Positions 1 to 7,038 are shown, counted from the first letter of the stretch. The stretch: 11,496 nucleotides of DNA from Actinomycetes bacterium (GCA_021808425.1 JAKBBS010000106.1:1-11496); one strand, 5' to 3'. The notes: generated from the letters alone by a model not told the origin. Made by a program: numbers and translations.

Positions 1-39
1 TGCGAAACAAGATACCCTACTGACCTCACAAAGCAACCC

Positions 40-127
40 GGAGGGGTGCGAGAGCGGCCGAATCGGCACGATTGGAAATCGTGTGTGGCGCAAGTCACCG
101 TGGGTTCAAATCCCACCCTCTCCGCCA
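40..127 (+). tRNA. tRNA-Ser (anticodon GGA)
   Basis: A class II tRNA folds cleanly. The acceptor stem ggagggg (40-46) pairs with cctctcc (117-123), followed by discriminator G124 and an encoded CCA (125-127). The anticodon stem cacga/tcgtg (67-71 and 79-83) carries the loop ttggaaa with anticodon GGA at 74-76, which reads UCC and UCU serine codons. A long variable arm (around 84-99), typical of serine tRNAs, precedes the T arm gtggg-ttcaaat-cccac. Serine tRNA 3' ends are common integration sites for islands, but no integrase gene lies next to it here. Confidence 0.97.
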
Positions 128-160
128 GGGGGTCCTTACGAAAGTGAGGCCTCCCAGGTA

Positions 161-209
161 ACGAAACCCCTCGCCGCAGGCCCGCGGAGGTCTGCGGCGA
201 GGGGTTCGT
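161..209 (+). terminator. Strong hairpin downstream of tRNA-Ser
   Basis: The arms 161-179 and 192-209 are complementary over about 18 bp with one bulged A, around a GC-rich loop. The position, about 35 bases after the tRNA, fits a transcription terminator. No U-tract follows; this is common in high-GC actinobacteria, so the call rests on stem strength and position. Confidence 0.6.
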
Positions 210-313
210 CGTTGGTGTCAGCCGAGAGCGGCGGGCGGGTCGGCAGCAAGTAGGCGGATCCCGGGCGCTCTAACGCCTCGGGACTGCTTCGAGACCGGTA
301 CGGGCAGCACTTG

Positions 314-342
314 GAGCCCGCCCGGCTGGTGCCGGCGGGCTC
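314..342. repeat. GC-rich inverted repeat
   Basis: The arms 314-325 and 332-342 pair over 11 bp (gagcccgcc...ggcgggctc) with one bulge and a 6-base loop. It lies just beyond the stop codon of the minus-strand transposase remnant, so it could be that gene's terminator or part of an insertion-sequence end. No matching copy at the other side of the remnant was seen. The surrounding 210-360 contains no gene that I can support. Confidence 0.4.
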
Positions 343-360
343 GAAGGTGCGGTTGGTGGC

Positions 361-783
361 TCAGGCGGCTTGGGGTGGCCCGGTGGCGGGGTGGGCGCTG
401 CCGGGGTCGATTTCCTCGAAGCCGTGGACTTCGGGGTCGGCCCAGGTGAGGCGGTCGGTGCGGTCACCGGTGCGCTCCGCCCAGGTGCGCAGGCAGCGCA
501 GGTTGGCGGCGGCTTGGGCGACGGCGACCATGAGGCCGGTCTTGACGAGGCCGACGACGTCTATCCAGCCCCGGCGGACGTCTTCGGTCTTGGAGCTCTT
601 GATGTTCCCGAAGCCGGCCTCGACCCGGGAGCGACGGTTGTAGGCGGCTATCCATTTGGGGCCGCCCCAGTAGAGGCGCTGGCGGATTTTCGGGGTGACG
701 TCGCCGGGGACGGTGATGGTCCGCTGCGAGCAGGCGGCCGCGCTACGCGGAGCTACGCGACACCAGAAGCTGTGATGTTGCAT
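361..783 (-). pseudogene. DDE transposase, C-terminal fragment
   Basis: The 140-residue reading frame matches the end of actinobacterial DDE transposases. After RTITVPGDVTPKIRQ there is a YNRRSRVEAGFGNIKSSKT stretch (48-66), where E55 lies in the usual context of the third catalytic acid. It is followed by the VVGLVKTGLMVAVAQAAANLR helix (from 76) and an acidic tail with HGFEE. The catalytic aspartates and the DNA-binding N-terminus are absent: the frame closes at 793-795 (minus) and runs into the neighbouring gene. Full-length relatives are several hundred residues, so this is a dead remnant. The exact IS family is uncertain (IS1182-like is a guess). The N-terminal 15 or so residues may not be transposase sequence. 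Confidence 0.75.
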
Positions 784-784
784 T

Positions 785-1120
785 GTGCGCGACTACCAAC
801 GACGGTGGTACCCCGATCGCCGTCCTACGTCCCCCCGCAACATGCTCGCCGAGCCAGGCGCCTGGAACACCGACAACCCGCAGCTCCGAGCCGGCATCGA
901 ACCCCGGGTAGCCATCGCCGTTCGGGTCCAACAGCGCCTCGCCCGCCAACTCGTCGCCCACCGCAAGGTCAACAACCTGACCAAGGCCGACCTCGCCGAG
1001 CGGCTACACATGTCCCGAGCCCAGCTGTGGCGACTCGTCGACGGCCACGCCCCCATCACCCTCCTTCACGCCTGCGCCTGGGCTGACCTACTCGACCTCG
1101 ACAGTCTCGACCTCGGCTGA
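785..1120 (+). CDS. Small Cro/C1-type helix-turn-helix protein
   Basis: This 111-residue protein carries a probable XRE-type helix-turn-helix at about residues 62-92 (LTKADLAERLHMSRAQLWRLVDG): a first helix with the AERL pattern, a turn, and a recognition helix MSRAQLWRLV. The N-terminal half (1-45) is basic and proline-rich with no recognised domain. The GTG at 785 is used as start, but no Shine-Dalgarno sequence precedes it. An in-frame ATG at 842 is the alternative and would still keep the whole HTH. It is probably a DNA-binding regulator; no partner toxin or operon neighbour is visible. It sits back-to-back with the transposase remnant and converges on the AlbA_2 gene. Confidence 0.6.
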   Translation: MRDYQRRWYPDRRPTSPRNMLAEPGAWNTDNPQLRAGIEPRVAIAVRVQQRLARQLVAHRKVNNLTKADLAERLHMSRAQLWRLVDGHAPITLLHACAWADLLDLDSLDLG

Positions 1121-1181
1121 AGTTGCGGGGCGGGCAAGGGCCAGGGCCGGGGGAGACACACGAGCGAAGCTGAGATAGCGG

Positions 1182-2567
1182 TCAGCGAGCCTGGTAGCGG
1201 ATGGCCCGGCCCTGGCCTGATCTGATCAGCATTCCGGCGTCGACGAGCGCCCGAAGATGCTCGCTGACCGTCGTGCTGTGAAGCCCCATCTCGGCAATGA
1301 TGGCGGCCGGCGCCACTGGTTCGGGACTCGCCACGACGAGGCGAAGGATCTGCTCACGGGCCTCAGAGAGCTCGACGCTGCGGTAGCGCGTTGGGATCCA
1401 GCCGTCCCGGATGAACTCGACCCGCACGCTGTGGTTCGAGCTGATGATTTCGGGTGGCCACTTCCCGGCCTTGCGTGCCTGGTCGATCATGCGCAGTGTG
1501 CCCGAGCCCTGCGTGTCGATGACCCCACGCCGGTAGAGGCCGCTGGCAATGAGTGGGTTCCACGGCTGGGATTCGTGCGGGGCGAGCAGGTCAGAGACGC
1601 TGAGACCGAAGTGGAGCGGGCCGATGCTGGCGATCTCGACCCGGTCGTCGAAGACGTACACCGAGGTGGCGCCCGACGTCTCGTACTGGCGATGACAGAG
1701 AGCGTTCACGAGCGCCTCCCTCTGGGAGTAGACCGGCACCTCCGGCATGTCGATTCGCTTCATCCCCTCCATACGGGTGGCGACACGTAGGTGGTCTGAG
1801 AGGAAGGTTTCGGCGTGGCGCAGCAGAGTGAAGATATTGCCTTCGTATCGCCGGAAGTCAGCCGTCTCGTCGGTCTTGGTCAAGCCGTTGTAGCGGACCA
1901 GGCTCACCGCACAGCTCTGGTAGTCGGCCATGAGGGAGTCGTGTCGGCCGAAGAGGACCAGTGCCCCGTTGCGAAGCCGTCCGTCCCGCTCGACGAGGCC
2001 AAGGCAGCGGAGAAGCGTCAGCGGATCCCAGTCAGGCGGCTCGCTCATCCGACCTGCCTCGATCGCCTCTCGAACAGTCAACTCGAGTTCACCGAGGTCG
2101 AGCGCCTCAATCCCCAACCGTGACGGCGCTGCATCCCAGCTGTCGGACTGGTGTAGGCGCTCGGCCATCAGCCGGTCCTTCTCCCCTTGGGACAGCTTTG
2201 TCTTGGTATTACCGACTTTGGCGTAGGCGACACCGTCGAAGGAGTAGGGGCGGAGCCGTCCTCTCTCCACCTCGACGATGATGACCGAACGCGTGTCATC
2301 AACCGGCGCCAGGGCGATCAGCGGTCAGATCGCAGGGTCGAACTTCTGGTTGATGTCCTGGGCCAGCTTATGGATCGTCTGCTCACCCACCTGTTGGCCG
2401 ACGACCTTGCCGTCGGGAGTCACTCCGAACAGCACCCGGCCGCCCCGGCCGTTGAGCATGCCGCACAATGCCTTGAGCGCCTCGTACTGCTCCGATGTCG
2501 TAACCTTGAACTCCTGGGTTTCCGACTCGCCCTCGGCCGCCCAGGCAGTTACCTCCTCTAAGTTCAA
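1182..2567 (-). pseudogene. AlbA_2 / GHKL-ATPase-like / winged-helix regulator interrupted by an in-frame TGA
   Basis: A single 461-codon frame runs from a TTG start (2567, preceded by gagagg at 2575-2580) to the stop at 1182. It is broken only by TGA at 2325-2327 (codon 81). Before the stop lies an AlbA_2 (Schlafen-type) domain with ESETQEFK and GGRVLFGVTPDGKVVG. In the same frame after it come the remaining AlbA_2 strands (residues 82-120, SVIIVEVERGRLRPYS, YAKVGN), an HATPase_c_4 domain with REALVNALCHRQY (about 283-295) and GSGTLR (about 354-359), and an ArsR-like winged helix at about 400-460. This order and length are usual for the putative transcriptional regulators of this family. The downstream part could restart at GTG 2270 without a good ribosome site. 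Alternatives to a nonsense mutation are sequencing error or readthrough; a C-to-T change of CGA is the simplest origin. Confidence 0.85.
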
Positions 2568-3017
2568 CGCAGTACCTCTCTCACCAGAGCGAAGATAGCC
2601 ACCGACTGGGACGGCATCGGATGGTCATGGCGGCACCAGCAGCCTCGCTGAGGCCGCCGAGAAACTTAGGGGGGTTCTTAGGGCGACAAGCACCTGCAGC
2701 GCTCTGACCAGCACTTTTGCTCCCACGAATCTTAGGAGTTGCTGGACCTGCAGCGACCGGCACGCCACTCCTCTTCTCCCTCACACCTCCTCGTGGTCAT
2801 CCCCATGCCCGTGCTCACGGTCATCGTCTTCCTCATCTTGCTCAACCTGATCATGGTCCCGGCCGGGATCATGATCGTGGCCGACTCCCGGGTCATGAAC
2901 CGGTTGCGCATGGTTCCATCGAGCGGCAGACGAAGATCGGCCAATGCACTCACGACGGTGAACCTTTTCCTGGACCCAGAGCGTCGATATGGGCAGAGAG
3001 GAGATGATGGAAGCCTG
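2568..3017. other. Divergent intergenic region between the AlbA_2 gene and the sigma factor gene
   Basis: These 450 bases should hold promoters for both flanking genes. I see a short hairpin gcctc-gct-gaggc (2642-2654), three copies of cttagg (2665, 2677, 2731) and a candidate ECF promoter near the right end. A plus-strand frame, open from 2739 and continuous with the sigma gene, encodes a hydrophobic stretch from the ATG at 2805, but no ribosome site precedes it. I do not call a gene here. Confidence 0.5.
2958..2985 (+). promoter_or_regulatory. Candidate ECF-type promoter of the sigma operon
   Basis: gtgaacc at 2958-2964 resembles the GGAAC-type -35 element of ECF sigma factors, and cgtc at 2982-2985 resembles their -10 element. 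The spacer is 17 bases, in the range seen for this class. Transcription would start near 2992, giving a leader of about 25 bases that contains agaggag before the ATG at 3018. If real, it suggests the sigma factor drives its own operon. This is pattern matching only. Confidence 0.35.
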
Positions 3018-3530
3018 ATGGCTCCTGGGGGCAATGACGACTTCGAGTCTTTCGTGGCCGGCCTGCAGGGGCGGCTCCAGAGGACTGCCTGGCTGCTCAC
3101 CGGGAGCTGGGAGGAGGCGGAAGACCTGGTGCAAACCTCGTTGGCCAAGGCTTGGCGTCACTGGGACCGGGTTTCATCAGCAGACGACCCCGAGGCGTAC
3201 ACACGCCGGACCCTGTTGAACAGTTACCTGAGCGCTCGCCGTAGACGCTGGCGGGCAGAGCAACCACACGAGGCGGTCCAGCCGCCCCCGGTTGGCGACT
3301 CCGCGGATCAGGTGGCCTTACGGACGAGTGTTCTGGCCGCTCTGGCCCAACTGCCGGCACGCCAGAGGGCGGCCGTGGTGTTGCGCTTCTTCGACGACCT
3401 GCCCGAAGCCAAGGTGGCGCAGGTCATGGGGTGCCGGCTCGGCACCGTCAAGAGCACGACCGCCAAGGCCTTGGAGCGCTTGCGTGTCCAGCCCGGCCTC
3501 CAAGGGCTGGTCCAGGAGGCGCAGCCGTGA
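3018..3530 (+). CDS. SigE-family ECF RNA polymerase sigma factor
   Basis: This 170-residue protein has the two-domain architecture of ECF sigma factors. Region 2 (about 8-78) shows FVAGLQGRLQRTAWLLTGSW, the EEAEDLVQTSLAKAWRHW core-binding/-10 helix and YTRRTLLNSYLSARRRR. Region 4 (about 98-155) shows LAQLPARQRAAVVLRFFDDL, EAKVAQVMGCRLGTVKS and the closing TAKALERLR helix. The length equals that of SigE-family members. The frame is open upstream to 2739, but ATG 3018 is chosen because region 2 begins right after it and agaggag (2997-3003) precedes it; the spacing of about 14 bases is long. The next gene starts inside its stop codon, so the two are probably co-translated. The protein likely directs polymerase to a small envelope or stress regulon, held in check or signalled to by the membrane partner. 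Confidence 0.93.
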   Translation: MAPGGNDDFESFVAGLQGRLQRTAWLLTGSWEEAEDLVQTSLAKAWRHWDRVSSADDPEAYTRRTLLNSYLSARRRRWRAEQPHEAVQPPPVGDSADQVALRTSVLAALAQLPARQRAAVVLRFFDDLPEAKVAQVMGCRLGTVKSTTAKALERLRVQPGLQGLVQEAQP

Positions 3531-5158
3531 CCGACTTCGAGAGCCAGCTGAAGCAGATCATGCAAGCGGCGGTAGGCGAGCCGCCCCGGGCTGTCAGCCC
3601 GGAAGCAGTACGTGGTCGGGGCCGCCGTCAGCAGCGGCGGCTCCGTCTCACCGTGGCTGCCGGGTTGGCGGTAGCGGTCACCGTAGCCGTCGCCATCCCT
3701 CTGGCCCTGACCGGTGGTCGTAGCCGTCCCGTCACGGTCATTAGCGGAGGGGGTGCTGCTGTCACCGCCTCGCCCTCAGACCAGCTGACCAACGGGCAGA
3801 GGGTCAAGGTCACCGTCAAGGGATTCCCGCCCGACCAGCAGGTGACCCTGGCCGAGTGTCCCAGCCCGACCATGATCCCGGGCGTTCCATGCAGCAGCGC
3901 CCCCACCCAGGGCGTTCTCACGACCGACCGGTCAGGCTCAGCGAGCGGGACCTTCGTAGTCGAGTACGCCCCAGCCGGGTTCACGAAGGCCTTCGGCGAA
4001 CCCAAATGCGCTCCCCAATGCCTGCTCGTCGCCACCAGCACGACCTCCTCGGCCACTCCCGCCATCAGCGCCACCACCACTTTGACCTTCGCATCTCTAC
4101 CTCTGACGCCCCCGCCGACGGGAAACACCCCCGAGCCTTCCGGGTTCGGCGTTGCGGCTGCGAGCTTCATCACCCCGGCCCAGGGCTGGGTCCTCGGCAG
4201 CACCGGATGTGACGGATGCGTAGGGGTCGCCCAGACCCGAGACGGGGGAAGCACCTGGTCCTACCTGCCCACCCCGCCAACCACCTTCTGGTGGTACTCC
4301 AACCGGTCTTCGGCAGTGACCGACATCGACTTCGCCAACACGGTCGACGGATACCTCTTCGCCCCGGGTCTCTTCGCCACCACCGACGGCGGCCGCACGT
4401 GGACCGACCAGCACCTCACCGGCATCAAGGCGCTCGCTATCGCCGGCACCTACGTCTATGCCCTGACCGGCTACAACAACAGCGGACCTGAACTCCTCTA
4501 CCGCTCACAGGTCGGAACGACCGCTTGGCAGCACGTGACGCTCCCCGATACCCCCGGCCAGGGACAGAGCTTCCAGATGGCCGCTGCTGGACCGAACCTC
4601 GTCCTGCTCGAGACCGGGCTGTCGAACGCCGGAATCACCCCTGACCAGGTCGGCCGGATCTGGGTCAGCGCCGACCAAGGCGTCGACTGGCAGCCCCACA
4701 GCATGCCGTGCACAGTCGCCGACGGAGGCGCATCCGTTCTCTCGGTCGCCTACGGACACCCGCAAGCCTGGCTCCTCGACTGCTACGACAACCAACAGTC
4801 GTCCCAGGAGCAGAACACCCTGCAGCACCTCTACGGAACCGCTGACGCTGGCCAGATCTGGGCCCGTCTCGGAGATCCGCCGCAGCACAATGCTCCCGCC
4901 CTCCTTGCCGACAACGGAGCTGGGCACGCCTTCCTCGCCACTGTCGGAGTCAGCGACACTCTGAACGGCACCCTCGACGGAGGCCGCACCTGGACCGTCA
5001 AGATCAGAGATGGTGGCAGCTTCTTCGGCTGGGCCGACCTGCAGTTCATCAGCCCGAGCATCGGCTTCGTAGTAGGACCGACCCACTACTCAACCGAACA
5101 CCTGTATCACACCACCGACGGCGGACAAACCTGGACGCCGCTGACCATCTCCCCATAG
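3527..5158 (+). CDS. Single-pass membrane partner of the sigma factor with neocarzinostatin-like and BNR propeller domains
   Basis: The GTG start overlaps the sigma stop as GTGA, with aggagg at 3513-3518. The 543-residue product has a short basic N-terminus (1-38, VTDFESQLKQIMQAA, then RGRGRRQQRR) and one membrane helix (about 40-62), so the rest should lie outside the cell. Residues about 80-190 resemble the neocarzinostatin fold: GQRVKVTVKGF, AEC111...C122, TTDRSGSASGTFVV and C161/C165. From about 208 there is a beta-propeller with six Asp-box/BNR motifs at 237 (TRDGGSTW), 285, 381, 438, 482 and 529; the third and fourth are degenerate. The position matches that of anti-sigma or sigma-associated proteins. 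There is no HxxxCxxC zinc anti-sigma motif, and the inner segment is short. A sensor or anti-sigma role is therefore inference from context. Confidence 0.85.
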   Translation: MTDFESQLKQIMQAAVGEPPRAVSPEAVRGRGRRQQRRLRLTVAAGLAVAVTVAVAIPLALTGGRSRPVTVISGGGAAVTASPSDQLTNGQRVKVTVKGFPPDQQVTLAECPSPTMIPGVPCSSAPTQGVLTTDRSGSASGTFVVEYAPAGFTKAFGEPKCAPQCLLVATSTTSSATPAISATTTLTFASLPLTPPPTGNTPEPSGFGVAAASFITPAQGWVLGSTGCDGCVGVAQTRDGGSTWSYLPTPPTTFWWYSNRSSAVTDIDFANTVDGYLFAPGLFATTDGGRTWTDQHLTGIKALAIAGTYVYALTGYNNSGPELLYRSQVGTTAWQHVTLPDTPGQGQSFQMAAAGPNLVLLETGLSNAGITPDQVGRIWVSADQGVDWQPHSMPCTVADGGASVLSVAYGHPQAWLLDCYDNQQSSQEQNTLQHLYGTADAGQIWARLGDPPQHNAPALLADNGAGHAFLATVGVSDTLNGTLDGGRTWTVKIRDGGSFFGWADLQFISPSIGFVVGPTHYSTEHLYHTTDGGQTWTPLTISP

Positions 5159-5178
5159 CCCGTCCTCGAAGGAGGGGC
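5158..5178 (+). terminator. Hairpin at the end of the sigma operon
   Basis: gcccgtcct (5158-5166) and aggaggggc (5170-5178) pair over nine positions with one mismatch around a 3-base loop, beginning at the last base of the propeller gene's stop codon. There is no T-run after it. The right arm also contains a ggagggg ribosome-site-like run, 9 bases before a GTG at 5187 that is out of frame with AbiEi. The structure could therefore be either a weak terminator or a translation-control element. Confidence 0.35.
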
Positions 5179-5280
5179 GCCCGGGCGTGCAAGCCGCCGT
5201 CCGAAACGCGTGCACCACCAGGGCCCCGGCCGCCGCGGCAGCCCGGCTACCTGGGCCCCGACAGCGCCGGCCTGCTCGGT

Positions 5281-5853
5281 GTGGACCTCGGCGAACTGGT
5301 CGACGCAGTCGCCCCCCGGCCCTATGTGATCACCGCCGGTCGGGCCTTCGAGCATCACGATCTCACCGACCAGCACTTCTTCACCATGGCGGTGCTCACA
5401 CCCACCCGGGTGAAGGCTCTCGACTGGCGGGGCCAGAAGGCGAGATTCTGGCCCACCGCCCCGGCGGGCATTTGGGGCGGGACCGACGGGCCGGGGCCGT
5501 GCTACGCCCAGCCGGAACGGGCCCTCCTCGACGCGCTCAACCATCACCGCTACGGCGTGGCCCTGACCATGGCTGTCGACGCCCTCGAGGTGGCCGCTTC
5601 CCGGGACCCGGCATTCCTCGACCGGCTCCATCAGGCGACGGTCCGCTACGACTCCCCCACCGCGGCACGCAGAGTCGGCCTGATCGTCGAGCGCCTCTTC
5701 GGTCCCGGCCCGGCCACCAAGTACCTGGACCTTCTCGGCCAGAGCCGGGCCGCCGTCCTGCTACGCCCCGGCGGTCCCGGCGAAGGACCGGTGGACAAGA
5801 CCTGGAGGGTACGGCTCAACGCCTCCCCCAGCGGCGAGAGGATCCTGGCGTGA
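5281..5853 (+). CDS. AbiEi-type type IV antitoxin, N-terminally truncated
   Basis: The frame gives 190 residues from GTG 5281. It matches the core of actinobacterial AbiEi antitoxins: RPYVITAGRAFEHHDLTDQ (13-31), LDWRGQKARFW (48-58), the PERALLDAL helix (78-86), RYGVALTMAVDALE and VDKTWRVRLN near the end. AbiEi normally carries an N-terminal winged helix that binds the operon promoter. Homology-like sequence continues upstream in this frame only to about 5245 (PGYLGPDSAGLLG), without a start codon, and the 87 bases left before the propeller gene hold no HTH in any frame. GTG 5281 has no ribosome site. The gene is thus probably a 5'-deleted remnant. It overlaps the toxin gene at GTGA. Confidence 0.75.
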   Translation: MDLGELVDAVAPRPYVITAGRAFEHHDLTDQHFFTMAVLTPTRVKALDWRGQKARFWPTAPAGIWGGTDGPGPCYAQPERALLDALNHHRYGVALTMAVDALEVAASRDPAFLDRLHQATVRYDSPTAARRVGLIVERLFGPGPATKYLDLLGQSRAAVLLRPGGPGEGPVDKTWRVRLNASPSGERILA

Positions 5854-6401
5854 GCAGTCTCAACCGCCGCTGGGGCGGGACCTACGAACTGGGCGAGATG
5901 CTCGAGGCGATGCCGGGTGGGACGATCCTGGCCACCCGGGACTTCGCTCTGCTCACCCTCGCCGGGCAGCTGTCGGCCCGCTTCCCCGGGCAGCTGGTCT
6001 TCAAGGGCGGTTTCGTGCTGCGCCACGTGCACGGTCACCTGCGCTTCAGCAAAGACGTCGACGCCACCCGCCATCAGCCGGCCGGACACAAACTCGACGG
6101 CGGCGAGGTCGCTGAAGCCATCCGGCAGGCCAGTATCCGCAATGTGGTGGCCTTCATTCCCGACGAGCCGGCTACCGACTCGGCCCGCAGCCTCGACTTC
6201 GACCTGGTCCGTGTCGAAGTCGAGGCGTTCCCGGCGACCTCGGTCCAGGTCGAGGTCAGCTATCGGGAGGCGGTCGTTGACGAGCCGGTCGAGGCGTTCA
6301 TCGGGGAACCGTTCTACGAGCCGTTCCCGATCCTGGCTATGACCGTCGAGGAGATGGCCGCCGAGAAGCTGCGGGCTTTGGCCAAGAGGCTGCGAGCCAC
6401 C

Positions 6402-6428
6402 GACCTGGCCGACCTGGCCGACCTGGCG
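6402..6428 (+). repeat. Three tandem 9-bp repeats inside the AbiEii gene
   Basis: gacctggcc occurs at 6402-6410 and 6411-6419 and as gacctggcg at 6420-6428, encoding DLADLADLA. Relatives usually have a single RDLxDL here, so the repeat is probably a replication-slippage expansion that adds residues in frame. It lies only 18 bases before the C6 run where the frame is lost. Confidence 0.6.
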
Positions 6429-6743
6429 GTCATGCTGCGCGACGGCCCCCCGTCAACGACGCGGACATCCGGCGACTGGCCGAGACCAAGTTCGCTCTCG
6501 TCGCCACCGGCAACGCCAACCGAGCCGGCCGCATCGAAGACCACCTGCAGGACTTGGCCGGCACCTACGACGACGCCATCGGTGCGCTGTTCCCCGAGGC
6601 ACCCTCGTATCGCGAAGCAAAGGAGATCGTCTGGCCCAGAATCCGAGAGGGGCCTCGGCGGTGGAGTCGGCCTTCGTGTTCTTCGTGTTCTACGCGAATG
6701 GTCTCCCGATATTCTGTGCTCGAGACGGCGTCGACCGAAACGC

Positions 6744-6786
6744 CTACCCGAAGAGTGGGTGCAACCTGCACCCACTCTTCGGGTAG
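6744..6786. repeat. Perfect 20-bp inverted repeat before the vapB start
   Basis: Arms 6744-6763 and 6767-6786 are exactly complementary over 20 bp around a 3-base loop (acc). The right arm ends 9 bases before the GTG of the antitoxin gene at 6796. RHH antitoxins repress their own operon by binding inverted repeats near the promoter, so an operator is one reading. A terminator for the AbiE transcript, or a mobile palindromic repeat of the REP type, are the others. No T-run follows on either strand. Confidence 0.85.
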
Positions 6787-6795
6787 GATGACGCG

Positions 6796-7038
6796 GTGGC
6801 CAAAGTGATCCAGATCCGAGACGTCCCCGACGACGTGCATGAGGCGCTGGCGAAGGCGGCCGAGGCCGAGAAGCTCTCATTGAACCGATACGTGCTTCGT
6901 GAGCTCGAACATCTGGCCCGTCGAGCTGAAGTCGTCGAACTCAACGCCAGAGTCATTACCGAAACGAGAGCACGGGTCCACAGGAAGGTGGCGCGCGAGA
7001 ACATCCTCGCTGCGCTGCAGGAGGGCCGTGAGGAGTGA
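6796..7038 (+). CDS. VapB-type antitoxin (FitA-like ribbon-helix-helix)
   Basis: The 80-residue protein begins with a typical RHH domain: a strand KVIQIRDVP (3-11), helix DDVHEALAKAAEAEK (12-26), turn LSLN and helix RYVLRELEHLARR (31-43). The C-terminal part (45-80), rich in E and R, is the usual toxin-wrapping tail. In this family the RHH dimer binds operator DNA and the tail blocks the PIN active site. The start is GTG 6796 with agga at 6785-6788. The toxin gene follows with a GTGA overlap, so the two form an operon. The perfect inverted repeat just upstream is the obvious candidate operator. Confidence 0.88.
   Translation: MAKVIQIRDVPDDVHEALAKAAEAEKLSLNRYVLRELEHLARRAEVVELNARVITETRARVHRKVARENILAALQEGREE

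Larger units (their letters stand above)
5850..6791 (+). pseudogene. AbiEii-type nucleotidyltransferase toxin, frameshifted
   Basis: The GTG start overlaps AbiEi's stop, with gagagga upstream. The first ~199 residues match the AbiEii (DUF1814) nucleotidyltransferase: FKGGFVLRHVHGHLRFSKDVDAT (51-73) carries the KGG motif and the D69-x-D71 metal-binding acids, and EEMAAEKLRALAKR (near 175) is the later conserved helix. At the C6 run 6446-6451 the frame is lost. Shifting frame there, as if one C were restored, gives DGPPVNDADIRRLAETKFALVATGN and on to YREAKEIVWPRI at about 6645, clearly the rest of the toxin. Read as is, the protein gains about 110 unrelated residues and stops at 6791; the restored frame would end at 6808, inside vapB. 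Family members inhibit growth by nucleotide transfer to RNA. Without its C-terminal domain this one is probably inactive, unless the shift is a sequencing error or reversible slippage. Confidence 0.85.

Noticed and set aside
2781..3161. Minus-strand frame with a His/Asp-rich end that could look metal-binding (HDHDPGRDHDQVEQDEEDD)
   Set aside because: It overlaps the start of the sigma gene and is simply the complement of repeated atcatg/gatcat-like codons in the hydrophobic segment. No start or ribosome-site support.
5187..6791. A 534-codon plus-strand frame covering both AbiE genes
   Set aside because: Its first 220 codons are an Arg/Pro/Gly-rich shadow of AbiEi in another frame. Only the part from GTG 5850 is real coding sequence. 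The ggagggg run before GTG 5187 is notable but leads into this shadow.
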